Part shown: positions 35,713-46,329 of the stretch, piece by piece | How positions within the stretch are numbered: position 1 is the stretch's first letter | Layout: the number at the start of each line of letters is the position of its first letter | Source: Apostichopus japonicus | Taxonomy: Eukaryota; Echinodermata; Holothuroidea; Aspidochirotida; Stichopodidae | Reading direction: 5' to 3' | Assembly (NCBI RefSeq): GCF_037975245.1 | Contig: NC_092567.1 | Span: forward strand, 8,184,714-8,248,713 | Length of the DNA: 64,000 nucleotides | Translations under genes and position numbers: made by a program | The notes under the pieces: generated by a model | Told to the model about the DNA's origin: nothing | The model's database searches: none | Seen by the model: only the letters and a program-made list of their open reading frames with translations

Positions 35713-36092
35713 CAGTGGCGGAGCTAGGGGTATTGGTCAGGAGGGGCGAGAATGGTCTGTAGGGGCGCTTTCGACACTATCTAAGCGGAGCGCCACCACT
35801 GGTTGGCGCGTAGCGCTCAGACAATTTTTGAGTAAAGATACTCCCTAGATCGCCGGAAATGACCCTTTCAGGGCCTGGCTAATTTGCAGATAAACGAAGA
35901 ATAGGGTGTCATCGCCAAATTACACCAACAAAATGTGAGAAATGTCAATAAGTAGATGAGAGCGCAATAAAAAAGTCAATAATCGCGAATAAGTAAAAAG
36001 TGGTAAAGAGCTGAAAAAGGCGCCAGCAGTCCATTTGAGTCCGTCAGGGGGGCATTCCCCTCCCCCCTGACCGTATGGACGCTCCGCCACTG
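35713..36092. mobile_element. hAT-type short element with target-site duplication
   Basis: The termini CAGTGGCGGAGC (35713-35724) and GCTCCGCCACTG (36081-36092) are perfect 12-bp inverted repeats. Direct flanks are CGCGGTGG (35705-35712) and CGCGGCGG (36093-36100), an 8-bp target duplication with one mismatch. An 8-bp duplication and CAGTGGCGG-type ends are typical of the hAT superfamily. The left interior repeats the ATCTAAGCGGAGCGCCACC body found at 35047. No coding sequence. Confidence 0.85.
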
Positions 36093-36447
36093 CGCGGCGG
36101 GGGTGCAGCCCCTAATTCGCCATTACTAATGTAAAAGAAACTTTTGACATAATTGGACCTCCATGCTTTTTATACATCTACATGAGACATGTCATTGTTT
36201 ACATTAGCATCCCGCGGTATACTGCGCAATTTTAACGGACCGTACGGTACATGATGGCATGCGATGTAATAACCGATGCTTGCTTATATGATATTGACAT
36301 TGACACGTTGAAAGCGCGCTTTGCGCGCGAAAATTTTTGGTTATTTTTTCAGGCAAGTCGGACAGTTTTGAGGATTTTCATCCTGGAACGCCATTTTCAC
36401 GCTCACTGATATGATGTGATATCTGCTGTTTGCTTTACAAATTCGAA

Positions 36448-36760
36448 CAGGCGCGTAGCGAGGAATTTGCCAAGGGAGGGGCGAAGCCTGTAGGCAAATT
36501 ATCTAAGCGTAGCGCCACCATAGGTTGTCGCGAAGCGTACAAGAAAATGTTGGCAGAAAATGCCTCCCAGATCGCTGGAAATGGCACTACCCAGGACCAT
36601 TTGTTAGCGCGAAGCGTACAAGCAAATTTTGGCCGAAAATGTCTCCCAGATCGCTGGAAATGACACTTCCCAGGCCTTGTAAGTTGCATCTAAGCACTTT
36701 CTATTTTGAAATTACTTAGCGATATCATTTAAAAAAATGCTGAATGGGGGGGGCGGTCGC
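36448..36760. mobile_element. Short element, CAGGCGCGTAGCGAGG family, right end truncated
   Basis: The left end CAGGCGCGTAGCGAGGAATT is at 36448. The body includes GGGGCGAAGCCTGTAGGCAA, AGCGCCACCATAGG and an internal duplication around CCCAGATCGCTGGAAATG (two copies, near 36567 and 36646). It matches the complete inverted copy at 41944-42245 but lacks the right terminus, fading after a G/C run at about 36748-36770. Confidence 0.75.
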
Positions 36761-37009
36761 CCCCATCCCAAAATGCGTCATGTTCCCCGACGACACGGTC
36801 GAGTTCGAGACCAGCCACATTTGGTTTCATAGCACAATTCTACACACGCGTTATGATAGACCATATATAGTATATATATAGATCATTAGTGAGAGAGGAA
36901 AATGGAAACGTCAAAAAAATGGAGTTGTCGGTGTAAGGGGTGGGTGAGGCACACTTTTACGAAATCATTGATCCGTCACTGGCTACCCTTCAGCGCTGTA
37001 ATGATGTCA

Positions 37010-37220
37010 CTGTTCCTCTTTCTCTTCCCGGTGTCTTCGCGTTTTTCTTTTACTCCCTCCTTTTCTCCTTCTTCTCTCTTTCTTCTTTTTCTTTTCCCTT
37101 CCTTCCTCTCCTCCTCTTTTTCCCCTCTTTTTTCCTTTTTTCTTCTCTTTTTTTTCTCTCCTCTTTTTCTTACCCGGGGGGCGCGCGCCCCCAACGCCCC
37201 CCCCCCTGGATACGCACCTG
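37010..37220. repeat. Polypyrimidine tract followed by a short-element right end
   Basis: About 165 bp of almost pure C/T on the plus strand (37010-37173) with tandem TTCTCTTT-like words, then CCCGGGGGGCGCGCGCCCCC (a GC palindrome) and the terminus CCTGGATACGCACCTG. Strand asymmetry of this kind can form triplex DNA. Open frames through it are compositional. Confidence 0.75.
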
Positions 37221-37439
37221 ATGTGGGTTCACATTCCAAAATTCTCCCGATCAATTTAGGAAGGGGAATGAACCTTTATGGTCAGACTACAGGTGGCGAA
37301 AGTTCTGATGGTGTTGCTGTGGAGTCGTTGAATGCAATTCCATGTAGGGAGTTATGGGGTCCTCCGACTGATGCGTAGTTAGACTGTAATATCTGTCTAA
37401 ACTTAAGGTTGTGCTAAAACATACTAGTGTGAAGTTTGA

Positions 37440-37630
37440 AAACTGAACTGACCGATGTTAAAATCACTATTGCGGTCGAAGGGTCGTTAATGAGTGGTCA
37501 TCATGGAGATTCGGGACCATTCAGACCAATGATATATTTTTCGCACATGTAATTTTGTTTGCGACATCAAAAATTCCGAGAGGGAGGGCGACTGGGTGCC
37601 CAACGCCCCCCCCCCCCCCACCCCCGTAGC
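37440..37630. repeat. Interspersed repeat with inverted partner at 41690-41815
   Basis: Contains GCGGTCGAAGGGTCGTT, AGTGGTCATCATGGAGATTC, GGACCATTCAGACCAATGAT and ATATATTTTT, all of which recur in inverse orientation at 41690-41815. It ends in a C run and CCCGTAGCTACACCACTG, a CAGTGGTGTAGC-type hAT-like terminus. Confidence 0.7.
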
Positions 37631-38089
37631 TACACCACTGCATAATCATAAACGTGACGAAAGCCGATCGGTACTTTTAAGGCCTAGCTATGCTGAAACT
37701 GGTGGAAGACACTACACATATTGAGATCAACAGCCAATCCAGACGAAAGCTCGTGAACTCACTGCCAAACTAAGACCGTTTTACACAATTATTTCGCACT
37801 GGTCATAGTAAAAAATCTAACTAGACGAACTGCTAAGTTTCATAAACGCTGCCTGGTCACAGCGAAACTACATTCAACATGAAATAAATAGAACCAATGA
37901 ACTACAAAGAGAACGTACACCTTTAAGAGGCAAAGCAAGTCTTCGGAGCAGCAGGTTGAAGCTAATGCAAATATGTTTGAGTTTACAGTTTTAAGTTTTT
38001 AATTCTACGGATTCCCATAAGCTCAATTCCAATTGCCAATAGCCCCCTATTCGTATGAGGCGTAACGCAAATTATACCTGATAGGCTGG

Positions 38090-38560
38090 TCGGTGGGAGA
38101 TACGGTAGCTTATAAAACAAGGTTTCCACAATTTGGCGTCTGGTGACTCAAAATGACCTTTGACCTCAATAAAGTCTTGTAGTGACCGTATAACAAGTAC
38201 ATATCAAATATGAGATTCGTCCATCATCCCCTTCCTGAGTTATCGTGCTTACACGGTTTTCACAATTTGACCTGTAGTGACCCACGTGGACGTGGACCTC
38301 TATCAAAAACAATAAGGATCTTGAACTCATGTAGTACTTCTTCAACACAAAAAAAACGAGACTGATCCAAGCTTTTCTTCTGGTGATATCGTGTTTGCAA
38401 GGTTTACCCAATTTGACCCCTGGTGACCCCAATGACTTTTGACCTCCACAATAAACTAGAAGCGTTTGCTCCTAACTGTTGTTCTCCTACTCACAATATA
38501 TGAGATTGGTCCAAGCTTATATCCTTGAGATATTGTGTTAACAAGCAAGGCGTCAACCCC
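38090..38560. repeat. Interspersed repeat (CACAATTTGACC family)
   Basis: Roughly 150-bp units repeat the themes TGAGATTGGTCCAAGCTTAT, ATCGTGTTTGCAAGGTTTACC, CAATTTGACCCCTGGTGACCC and ATGACTTTTGACCTC. The same family, in the opposite orientation, is at 55690-56040. It is non-coding. Confidence 0.7.
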
Positions 38561-38671
38561 CACCCCCCCCCCCACAAACACACATACATACACACACACT
38601 CTCCGCCTGCATAAATACATAGGTTATGATTGTTATCGAAACCCAAACTGAAACCAAAACTGAGGGAGTAA

Positions 38672-38870
38672 CAATGAATGAAATTGCAGCAGCACGTGGA
38701 CTTTTAATGTTGTTTTGTCATGAGTGTGTGGCATAACAAGAGTGTCATATGCAAATGAGAAAGCTTCATCTAATGAAATTACAGCAGCACTGTGGACTTG
38801 GAGTGTTGATATGTCATGTGTGTATGGCATGACAACAGTGTTATATGCAAATGAGGAAAGTTTCATCCCA
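38672..38870. repeat. Tandem duplication of about 98 bp
   Basis: Two copies, 38672-38770 and 38772-38870, each running from ATGAAATT(G/A)CAGCAGCAC through TGTCATG(A/T)GTGTGT(G/A)TGGCAT to an octamer-like TATGCAAATGAG and AGCTTCATC / AGTTTCATC. They directly precede the GTCACACACGTGAC cluster. Confidence 0.8.
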
Positions 38871-38901
38871 TAAAATTGCAACACCCATGAAAACGCAGAA
38901 T

Positions 38902-39452
38902 GTCACACACGTGACCCAACATTGTCACACACGTGTCCCTCCAATTAGAAAACCATGGCAGTAAAACTTTTTAAAGTAATTCCTATAGAATATCAACATC
39001 AGTGCTGATCTGTGGTCATTACTAGAGTCAACATTTGCTCTGCAAAAAAATGCATACTATGGAATGAAAAATCAGAATGTCACACACGTGACCCACCAAT
39101 GTCACCCACGTGACCGGATTTTGTTAGTTTATGTAGTTTTATGCAAATTTTAAGAATTGAAAAATTTAGGAGAAATGTCTTGTTACAATGGAAACACATG
39201 AGAACTTAGGTTTATCCAGTCCTGTTAGAAACTGAGGAATTGGCCAATGTTTTATTTCACGTCACACACGTGACCGACCTTTATATGACCTCTGCCAGCA
39301 CATGAATGTTCTGATTTTGGCTAAGCTATAAGGTTTTGCAAAAGAGTCCCCTAGTGCATACTTAAGTTCTAAATTCAACCCAACTTTCTTTACGTGAAAG
39401 TAGTAACTTAGTGGTAAAGTCCAGATCTCCCCATTTTTCCGTCACACGTGAC
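38902..39452. promoter_or_regulatory. Cluster of six GTCAC-ACAC-GTGAC palindromes
   Basis: Copies lie at 38902-38915 (GTCACACACGTGAC), 38924-38937 (last half GTGTC), 39079-39092 (exact), 39101-39114 (GTCACCCACGTGAC), 39261-39274 (exact) and 39441-39452 (a 12-bp form, GTCACACGTGAC). Each holds the E-box core CACGTG inside GTCAC...GTGAC arms, resembling a spaced version of the GTCACGTGAC site bound by MiT/TFE bHLH-zip factors. Four of the six occur as two close pairs 22 bp apart. Sequence between copies is not obviously repeated, so these look like discrete motifs rather than a simple satellite, although descent from an ancient repeat is possible. No adjacent promoter or gene is visible. Confidence 0.6.
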
Positions 39453-39827
39453 CGAGAATTGCCCAACATATGTTAATGAATGCGTTACCCTGCAATGTGT
39501 AAAATTGTACTTTCTTAATCGGTGTACCAGTTTCGGCTCATTCATTATTTATAGAAGAACTGCCCAATTATTGTTTTGATCACCACATTGTAAATTATCG
39601 GTATTCGACCATGCATTGGTATTAATGATAACTAATGTTACATAATGTTAATGGGGTAACTTTAACGATTTAACAATTTCTTCCAACATATACGGCTTGC
39701 TGTTCCAATTTCAATTCAATCATTCGAAGCAATTATATTTTATTTAAAGTCTTGGAAGACTAGCTTTGTATTCTTAACGGAAGAATCTGAAATTCCAAAA
39801 CTTTAACACACGAACAATGGGACCCCT

Positions 39828-40140
39828 CAGTGGCGTAAGAAGATACTTTTGAGTAGGGGGGGGGGGGGCTGAAGACTGATGGCCGGCCTGGGGGAGGGGT
39901 CTAAGGAGAGGGGGTGTCCCCCTCCCCTTTGGAATTTTTTTGCATTTCCAGGTGGCCTCAAATGCAATTTGGTGCAATATAGTACACTTTAACCCACCCA
40001 CTCCATTTTGTATATCATTTTGCATTTTCACCTGGCCTTAGATTTAATTTGGTGCTCCAAATTAGTTTTTTTTTTCTCATTTGGAAATGAAAAGGGGTTT
40101 TCTGACTTGCGAAGCGGAGGGGGGGGGGGGGGCGGAATGA
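39828..40140. mobile_element. hAT-like short element remnant (CAGTGGCGTAAGAAG)
   Basis: Starts CAGTGGCGTAAGAAG at 39828, followed by a G run, GGGGGAGGGGTCTAAGGAG and GGTGTCCCCCTCC, the same order as at 7580-7680. Two tandem internal copies of TTTTGCATTTCCAGGTGGCC / TTTTGCATTTTCACCTGGCC lie at about 39937 and 40018. A second G run and GGCGGAATGATACTTCCGCC close it near 40148. The right terminus is unclear. Confidence 0.55.
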
Positions 40141-40148
40141 TACTTCCG

Positions 40149-41689
40149 CCCCTCCATGTTTTTCACTGGAATTGGAAGATTGACCATTTATCTGAAAAAA
40201 TAGGGGAATTTCCCTCGTAGCAATGGAAAACGACTTGACCAAGTCTCATTGTCAAAATCTAAATAAGCCAACGTCACAGTGTAAAAAGCGTTTGGAGAAA
40301 GGTTGTATGGTTGTACTTCACTGTTTGTTTGACATGATTCCCTGAAGCTACTGTACTGGCTTACTAATATGAAGTGCAATATATTCCAGATGGTGAACAT
40401 GATACCGAAAGAAACAGACGGAGTATATTGCAATTGTCTAAGAAGAAATCCCACGTATCGGTTGAGTTCCTTTCATAACATTAGGCTATGCACGTACAAG
40501 GACAGGCTCACACTGTCATATGCCATCATAACGTTCAACGTTTTGACTTAAGTCTTCTCTAGTCATATAAGCTAAGTGCAGCCTAATTCAGGCCTAGTCC
40601 AATGATTTTATTTACAATATTAAATAGTCCGCAATGCCAGCATAAAGCATAATGCTCAGCACAATGTAGGACTAGCTGAAGTATGGTGATGCTTGCTTGT
40701 TAGTTGGTTACAAGTTGACGAGGAGGTTTTCCTTTTTTCAAATAATTTGATCATAATATTAATTTATTGAAGATGTGTTCTTTATTTGCGAGATCATCCA
40801 ACTGTCTGGAAGGTTTTAGATTAATTTAGTCATGAAAACCTACCCTCAAAGTACTCTGTAGTTGTTTCCTCTCCTGGGATATTGTGGATTTAAGTGCTAA
40901 CCTGCCAGTGAGTAAAGGTCAAATGAAGCGCAAGGTTTTCCAGAGATTGAGATTCAATATCATATGCAAGCATTATTGTAGTTTGTGTCACCCAAAAAAA
41001 TGCACTACTTTAAACCATCCATACTGGTCCAAGACAACCCATTCTTGGAACATATCCATAATTCTCAGGGTTTGTGCTGGTAATGCTCAGTTCCTACTGA
41101 AGTATCTTCAGCTTCAATATCACAAATCAAATAGCCTATATGCACTTTTACATAATTAACTTACTAAAAGTGTAGGGGTCTTTATAGCTAGCATGTGAAG
41201 TTGATTGCCCACAAAGATTGCTGTAGTGTCACATTGCTATATGAATGCAAAAGTTCCTAAGAAAAAGTTCAGAAACCAAACACTGTAATACTGTATATTC
41301 ACTACATTAAAAGATCATTGGATCAAAGTAACTGCTACCATGGTTTTTTCTTTGTTGTGAGTATCCTTTTGTTTCTGAAGCCTTCTGAAATATCTGAATA
41401 ACTAATTTTATTTCATGTTAGTGTTTCACTTTTGATTTAGAAGTCACTGAGGCTCAAACGGCTCCATGATGTAATAGTTCAATCGTAGGAAGAAACCCTC
41501 TAGTGAACACGAAGACGGAGACTGTACTAGAGATCAGCACCTATGAACCTAATAAACTTTTTTTAGCATCCTACACTTCTTGATGCACAGAGTTCCATAG
41601 GAATGGTAAGAATGAAGGAATCTGGTTGTTGTGACTTTATACACCAAAACTGCTGACTACCGCCAGCAACAGCAAACGGTGAAAGCTTG
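40149..41689. other. No gene seen
   Basis: AT-rich sequence; no repeat or coding signal that I can support. Confidence 0.45.
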
Positions 41690-41815
41690 TCGCCCTCCCT
41701 CTGGAATTTTGGGTGTCAAAAAAAAGACATATGCCAAAAATATATCATTGGTCTGAATGGTCTCGAATCTCCATGACGACCACTCTGAAACGACCCTTCG
41801 ACCGCAAACGGCAGT
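41690..41815. repeat. Inverted copy of the 37440-37580 repeat
   Basis: Reads as the reverse complement of the repeat near 37.5 kb, including CATTGGTCTGAATGGTCTCG, AATCTCCATGACGACCACT and CGACCCTTCGACCGCAA. Confidence 0.75.
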
Positions 41816-41943
41816 AGGCTATAGTTGCTAAAAAACCTGACGTGACATAGCGCATAGGCCGAGAAGACATCTTCAGTAGTCGCACTGTACTGAAAACGCA
41901 TGTTAACGAAATTCGAATTATATAATTCCTGCTCCAATAAGTA

Positions 41944-42245
41944 CAGGCGCGTAGCCAGGGGGGGGGGGGCAAAGGGGAACCCACCCCCCATGAGCATATT
42001 TTTTTGTACGTTTTCATGATATTGCTAGTAATATCAAAATAGAAAATGCTTAGATGCAACTTGCAAGGCCTGGGAAGTGCCATTTCCAGCGATCTGGGAG
42101 ACGTTTTCGGCCAACAAATGTGTGAACGCTTCACCCCAACTCATGGTGGCGCTACGCCGAGGTAGTTTTCAATGCCGAATCTACGGCTCTGATAATTTGC
42201 CTACAGGTTCGCCCCTCACTTGCCAAATTCCTCGCTACGCGCCTG
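41944..42245. mobile_element. Complete CAGGCGCGTAGC short inverted-repeat element, 302 bp
   Basis: The left end CAGGCGCGTAGCCAGG and the right end CCTCGCTACGCGCCTG form an almost perfect 16-bp inverted repeat. The internal sequence is the reverse complement of the copy at 36448-36760. A 10-bp G run follows the left end. I could not find a clear target duplication. Confidence 0.8.
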
Positions 42246-42394
42246 AATAAATACTAATACAAACAGCCAATCAGAATCATGTAGCCAGTGCGCATTAACT
42301 GATCAAACAAGTTAGTGAGCTTTACTGTACCCTTATAGAAAGGTAGTTTCCAGGTACTGGAATGTCAAAGATTACAGTATGTTAAAAGGTAAAA

Positions 42395-42582
42395 AATGCT
42401 GACATCATAGGGGTTCCTCACATCATAGCTCACGTCATTGCCTCGATACTCTGCTACATTTTCAATCAGGTTTTCACTTCTTGGACGTACCCTGATGCTG
42501 TTTTAAAACCGGTAAAAAACCAAATTTTCAAGATAGGAGACAATACTATCGCTGAGAACTACAAGCCAATCAGTTTATCACC
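42395..42582 (+). pseudogene. Short LINE reverse-transcriptase relic
   Basis: The plus strand reads IFNQVFTSWTYPDAVLKP, then a segment ending IFKIGDNTIAENYKPISLSP before TAA. This is the conserved reverse-transcriptase region in which a polymerase-upstream helix is followed by a NYRPISL motif. It is only about 60 codons long and lies outside any larger element, so it is a dead fragment. The sequence is closer to jockey/CR1-like LINEs than to retroviral polymerases. Confidence 0.8.
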
Positions 42583-43147
42583 CTAATAATATTCCAGACG
42601 CAATCTTTGATGTCAATTAGTTTGGTCATTTCAGTTTGTTGCTTGACTGAAAGCCTAGTCAATCTTTCCTTATTTTCTACGCGCAAGTTGCAGATTTGGC
42701 GAAAAATGTCAATGCCGGTGTCAAACTCACAAAAGATATGTCATGATATTTCAAAGTAACTAATCAGACTGTTTTTTTTTTCTATTTCACTAAACTATTT
42801 GATGACCATATCAAGACATGGGATCTCAAAATAAAGGATGTTGATAAAACTTTAGAGCAGCTTACAAGGCCTGGGAAATGTCTTTTCCAACGATCTAGGA
42901 GGCCTTTTTAGCTAAAAATACAGTTTAGTTAAAATAAACACATTTAGAGGGCATTCAAATATATACAAGCACTGGTATACATTAGGGTGGTGAGCACTTG
43001 CCCCCCCCCCCTCTCCCATAGGCTCCACTTGGGCTGCAAAATCACTATCAGAGAACATTAAATATCTGAAAATTGAAAATGTCTCAGCTAAGGTCCCCAG
43101 GGACTCCCACCAGGGCTAGATCTATACTTCATAGATTTTACATGTGT
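42583..43147. other. No gene; short-element fragment
   Basis: The segment 42865-42900 (ACAAGGCCTGGGAAATG...) is related to the interior of the CAGGCGCGTAGC elements. A C run lies near 43003. Confidence 0.45.
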
Positions 43148-45967
43148 CCCTCTAACATGTATTTACATGCTTTATACTTATAGTCAGGCTCACTATGTTC
43201 AGAATTATAATCGTGTTGGAATTTTTGGGAGATTTGCTAATCTATACATTTTTGGAAACTGTTTAGTGTAAGCAATCAGAAAACCAATATTTACTATTTG
43301 CTGGACGCATATATGGCGGCCATCTTGGATTTTCAAAATGGCCGCGTTAAAAATGGGTGTTTCTCAATATCTCAACATCTAGGGGACCCAAAGTCCTGAT
43401 TTTTACGGCTAAACCTGTATTTGTAGGGGCAAGGAATCTAGTGGTACCAAGTACAATAAGCTAAACGTAACCACAAGGCGGTCATCTTGGACTTTCAAAA
43501 TGGCCACCTCAAGAATGGGCGTTTCTCAGTATCTCAACTTCTAGGTGACATAAAGTCCTGGTTTTAACGACTAAACGAGCTTCGAGCTCAACTCGCCCTA
43601 CCACTTATTTTGAAGCCATTTAAATTATCTAGGTCTTAGTATATTTTAGGCAGCCATAGGGGCCCCAAATTTGGAAATTTGGAAACCAGGATGCATCATC
43701 ACAACGATGTTGTATTGAATTGTACCCAAAGGCCCAGTTGGAGAAGCACTGAACAAATGTTCTTTGCTATGGACCGAATCAAGTACAAGCGACTCTGGCC
43801 CCGATACATCGTATACATGTATGACCTGAGAATCAACCACCCCAAAACCTGGAAGGAACTGGAAGTTGGCAACATATCCGTCACCAAGAACGAGATCCCG
43901 TTCGTATCTGTTGGAGCAGACCACGCATGCGAGCATCTCCAACAGCGCCAACGCCAGACAGAGGTTCTTCATGGCTGCACCAGAAATGTCGTGCCTGTCA
44001 AAGGAGTTCAAAGTCAGTTTGATGCGGAAGTTGACAAGGCCACAGAGCACCATGACCTTGGACCAAGTGCAGTCAAGAGGGAGCATGACGCAATTGAAAA
44101 AATCAAGGCTGCGATCCTGAGTCATGGTAATCCATTTGCCACTGAAGGTGACCAGCTGCACAAACTGATCATTCATGCCTACATTCCAGACGAGTACGTG
44201 CCACAGATCCTGAACATTGACGCCACTGGGCAGAAGTTGTATGAAGGGTACGTGTCAGAGCGAATCAATGGGGACGTCAGCCTGTGGGCACTAGTGAAGA
44301 AACAGAACAACAAGATGTACATGTACATGACCTTAGTGAATGTTTCAATGCCAGACTGATGTCTCTGAAAAGAGACTGTGATGAGATTATTCTGCTGTTT
44401 GATACTTACAAGGCTGACTCCATGAAGAGTACCACAAGAGAGAAACGGAGACAAGGGAAGGATCCGGTCCAATATCAGATCAGATATGACACCAGCATCA
44501 AACACATCCCGTTGAGCCGGTTCCTTTCCCATGACAAGACAAAGGCAGATCTGACTGAGTATCTGGCAGCAAGAACCATGGAGTACAACTAAGACTCGTC
44601 CAAGTTGGTCATCACATCGGCCTCAAGACATACCAGAAGCATCAGATAGCTGCTTTTTGAGGACAACAACCACGAAGAGGCGGACACACTGCTGATCCAC
44701 CAGGCAGTGTTGGCATCACAGCGCAACCCACCTGATGCAGAGTAAGTGGTCTTCTCCCCAGACACAGATGTCCTGGTGCTGGTAAAAGCCAATTATGCCC
44801 TGCTGCGAGGCTACCTAAAAGCAGGCGGAGAAGTCTTCAAGGCTTAACAGATGCATTTGGATGCTACTAAAGTCACCGACGACCTGCTCTCTACGTTGGC
44901 TACATTCTTCTCTGCTGCATACACCCCAAGGGACATCCAGATTGCGAGCATCCCCGAGCTGCGATGGCATCTGTTCTGCAAGCATATGGCAGAAAGTGAC
45001 AATCTGCCTTCTACCCCCGGTGCTCTCAAGCAGCACATCCTCCGAATCCAGATGCAGGCCACAGTATGGGTTCAGGCAAGCGTTGCTCAGCAGCAGTTCC
45101 TGGATCCTCTGAAGCACGGCTTCTACAAGGGCACAACTGGTCAGGTCAAGCCAGACACTACTGAGGTGCTCACAGCCCCTAAGACCATCATCAAGATGTT
45201 GAGATGCCAGTGCAGAGCCGACTGTTCTACAGCTCGATGTTCTTGCAGGTCCAATAACCTATCGTGTACAGACCTCTGTCAGTGCGGCACTCAGTGTCAG
45301 AATGATGAGGACTCTAGGAATGACATATTGTTGGCCAGTGACAGTGATGATGATGAGTGAGAGTACTAGCTGAAGATCATGATGATGGTCCTTGCCCTTG
45401 AAGTTTAATAATAAACAATTATCATCGTCGGAAGTGAAATCTCTGGCTCAGTGATTCAGATCATCTACTAGCATCTACATCTGTTAATATGTTTAGCCTA
45501 TTGTACTTGGTGCCACTGGATTCCTCACCCCTAAAAATATAGGATTAGCCCTATAAATCATGACTGTAGGTCACCTAGATGCCGAAATATTGGGAAGCAT
45601 TCATATTTACGGTGGCCATTTTGAAAATCCAAGATGACCGCCTTGTGGTTGCGTTTAGATTATTGTACTTGGAACCACTAGATTCCTTGCCCCTACAAAT
45701 GTAGGTTTAGCCGTTAAAATCAGGACTCTGGGTCCCCTAGATGTTGAGATATTGAGAAACACCCATTTTTAAAGCGGCCATTTTGAAAATCCAAGATGGC
45801 CGCCATATATGGGTCCGGCAAATGGTAAACATTGGTTTTCTGATTGCTTACACTAAACAGTTTTCAAAAATGTATAGATTAGCAAATCTCCAAAAATTCC
45901 AACGAAATATCATAATGAGCCTGACTATTAGTACAAGAGGACATAAGGTAGAAGATATGTTACAGGG
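43148..45967 (+). mobile_element. DNA transposon-like element with about 450-bp terminal inverted repeats
   Basis: The left repeat (43148-43590) and the right repeat (45490-45967, inverted) share CCCT.TAACAT, TAGTCAGGCTCA, GTTGGAATTTTT, GAGATTTGCTAATCTATAC, GTTTAGTGTAAGCAATCAG, ATATGGCGGCCATCTTGG, TTTCTCAATATCTCAACATC and TAGGGGCAAGGAATCTAGTG in order. Inside each arm a unit of about 163 bp, starting GGCGG(C/T)CATCTTGGA, is tandemly repeated. Between the arms lies one broken gene in the plus orientation with an AATAAA at 45410. The exact termini and target duplication are not resolved because the outer 50-70 bp of the arms have diverged. Confidence 0.8.
43679..45360 (+). pseudogene. Broken transposon gene with acidic DTDV motif and C-terminal CXC domain
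   Basis: Readable blocks in order: YIVYMYDLRINHPKTWKE (about 43820), VGADHACEHL (about 43912), NANARQRFFMAAPEMSCLSK in another frame (about 43938-44000), HAYIPDEYVPQILNIDATGQ (about 44174), EQQDVHVHDLSECFNARLMS (about 44300), PVQYQIRYDTSIKHIPLSRF (about 44467), EEADTL (44674-44691) and SPDTDVLVLV (about 44758). The C-terminus holds a cysteine-rich CxCRxxCxxxxCxCRxxxxxCxxxCxC block (about 45205-45295), a Tesmin/TSO1-like CXC pattern, then an acidic tail. At least three frameshifts (about 43935, 44010, 44290), in-frame stops at 44590, 44647, 44743 and 44845, and an apparent deletion after DTDVLVLVKANYALL make it inactive. From memory, multi-copy uncharacterised proteins of this layout occur in marine animals. 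I infer the EEAD and DTDV residues are nuclease-like (PIN/NYN type); this is unproven. Confidence 0.75.
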
Positions 45968-46329
45968 CTCTTCTGAAGCCCCCAGCACCCGGCTAGGGCT
46001 CAGCTATATATATTGCACAGAGTAAAATCAGATTAAGTATTTCTATTACTGACATGCCCTCATGTGCTCAAAATTGCTAGCAGATTCCAAACACTATGTG
46101 AAAATACTGAAGATTTGGAGAGCTTTGCAGTACCCTTGTAAGTCCAGCCACTATAAACACAGTTGGAAATACTTCCTACTATTCTGAGTATGTACAGCTA
46201 TGAATAAAGAATTGTCACTTATGCTTGATTAATTTTTAAACATTGCTGAGCCAGTCACTGCAGTTGGTTTCAAGAAATCTAATTGGTCTCAAAACTGATC
46301 TAACTTCACCGACTTAGTACGGTGGCTTA

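Noticed and set aside
36902-37378. Open frames rich in Ser, Phe, Leu or Lys, Arg, Glu
   Set aside because: Compositional effect of the polypyrimidine tract.
43646-44532. Minus-strand open frames opposite the CXC-gene remnant
   Set aside because: Antisense shadow of a coding sequence; the plus strand carries the conserved blocks.
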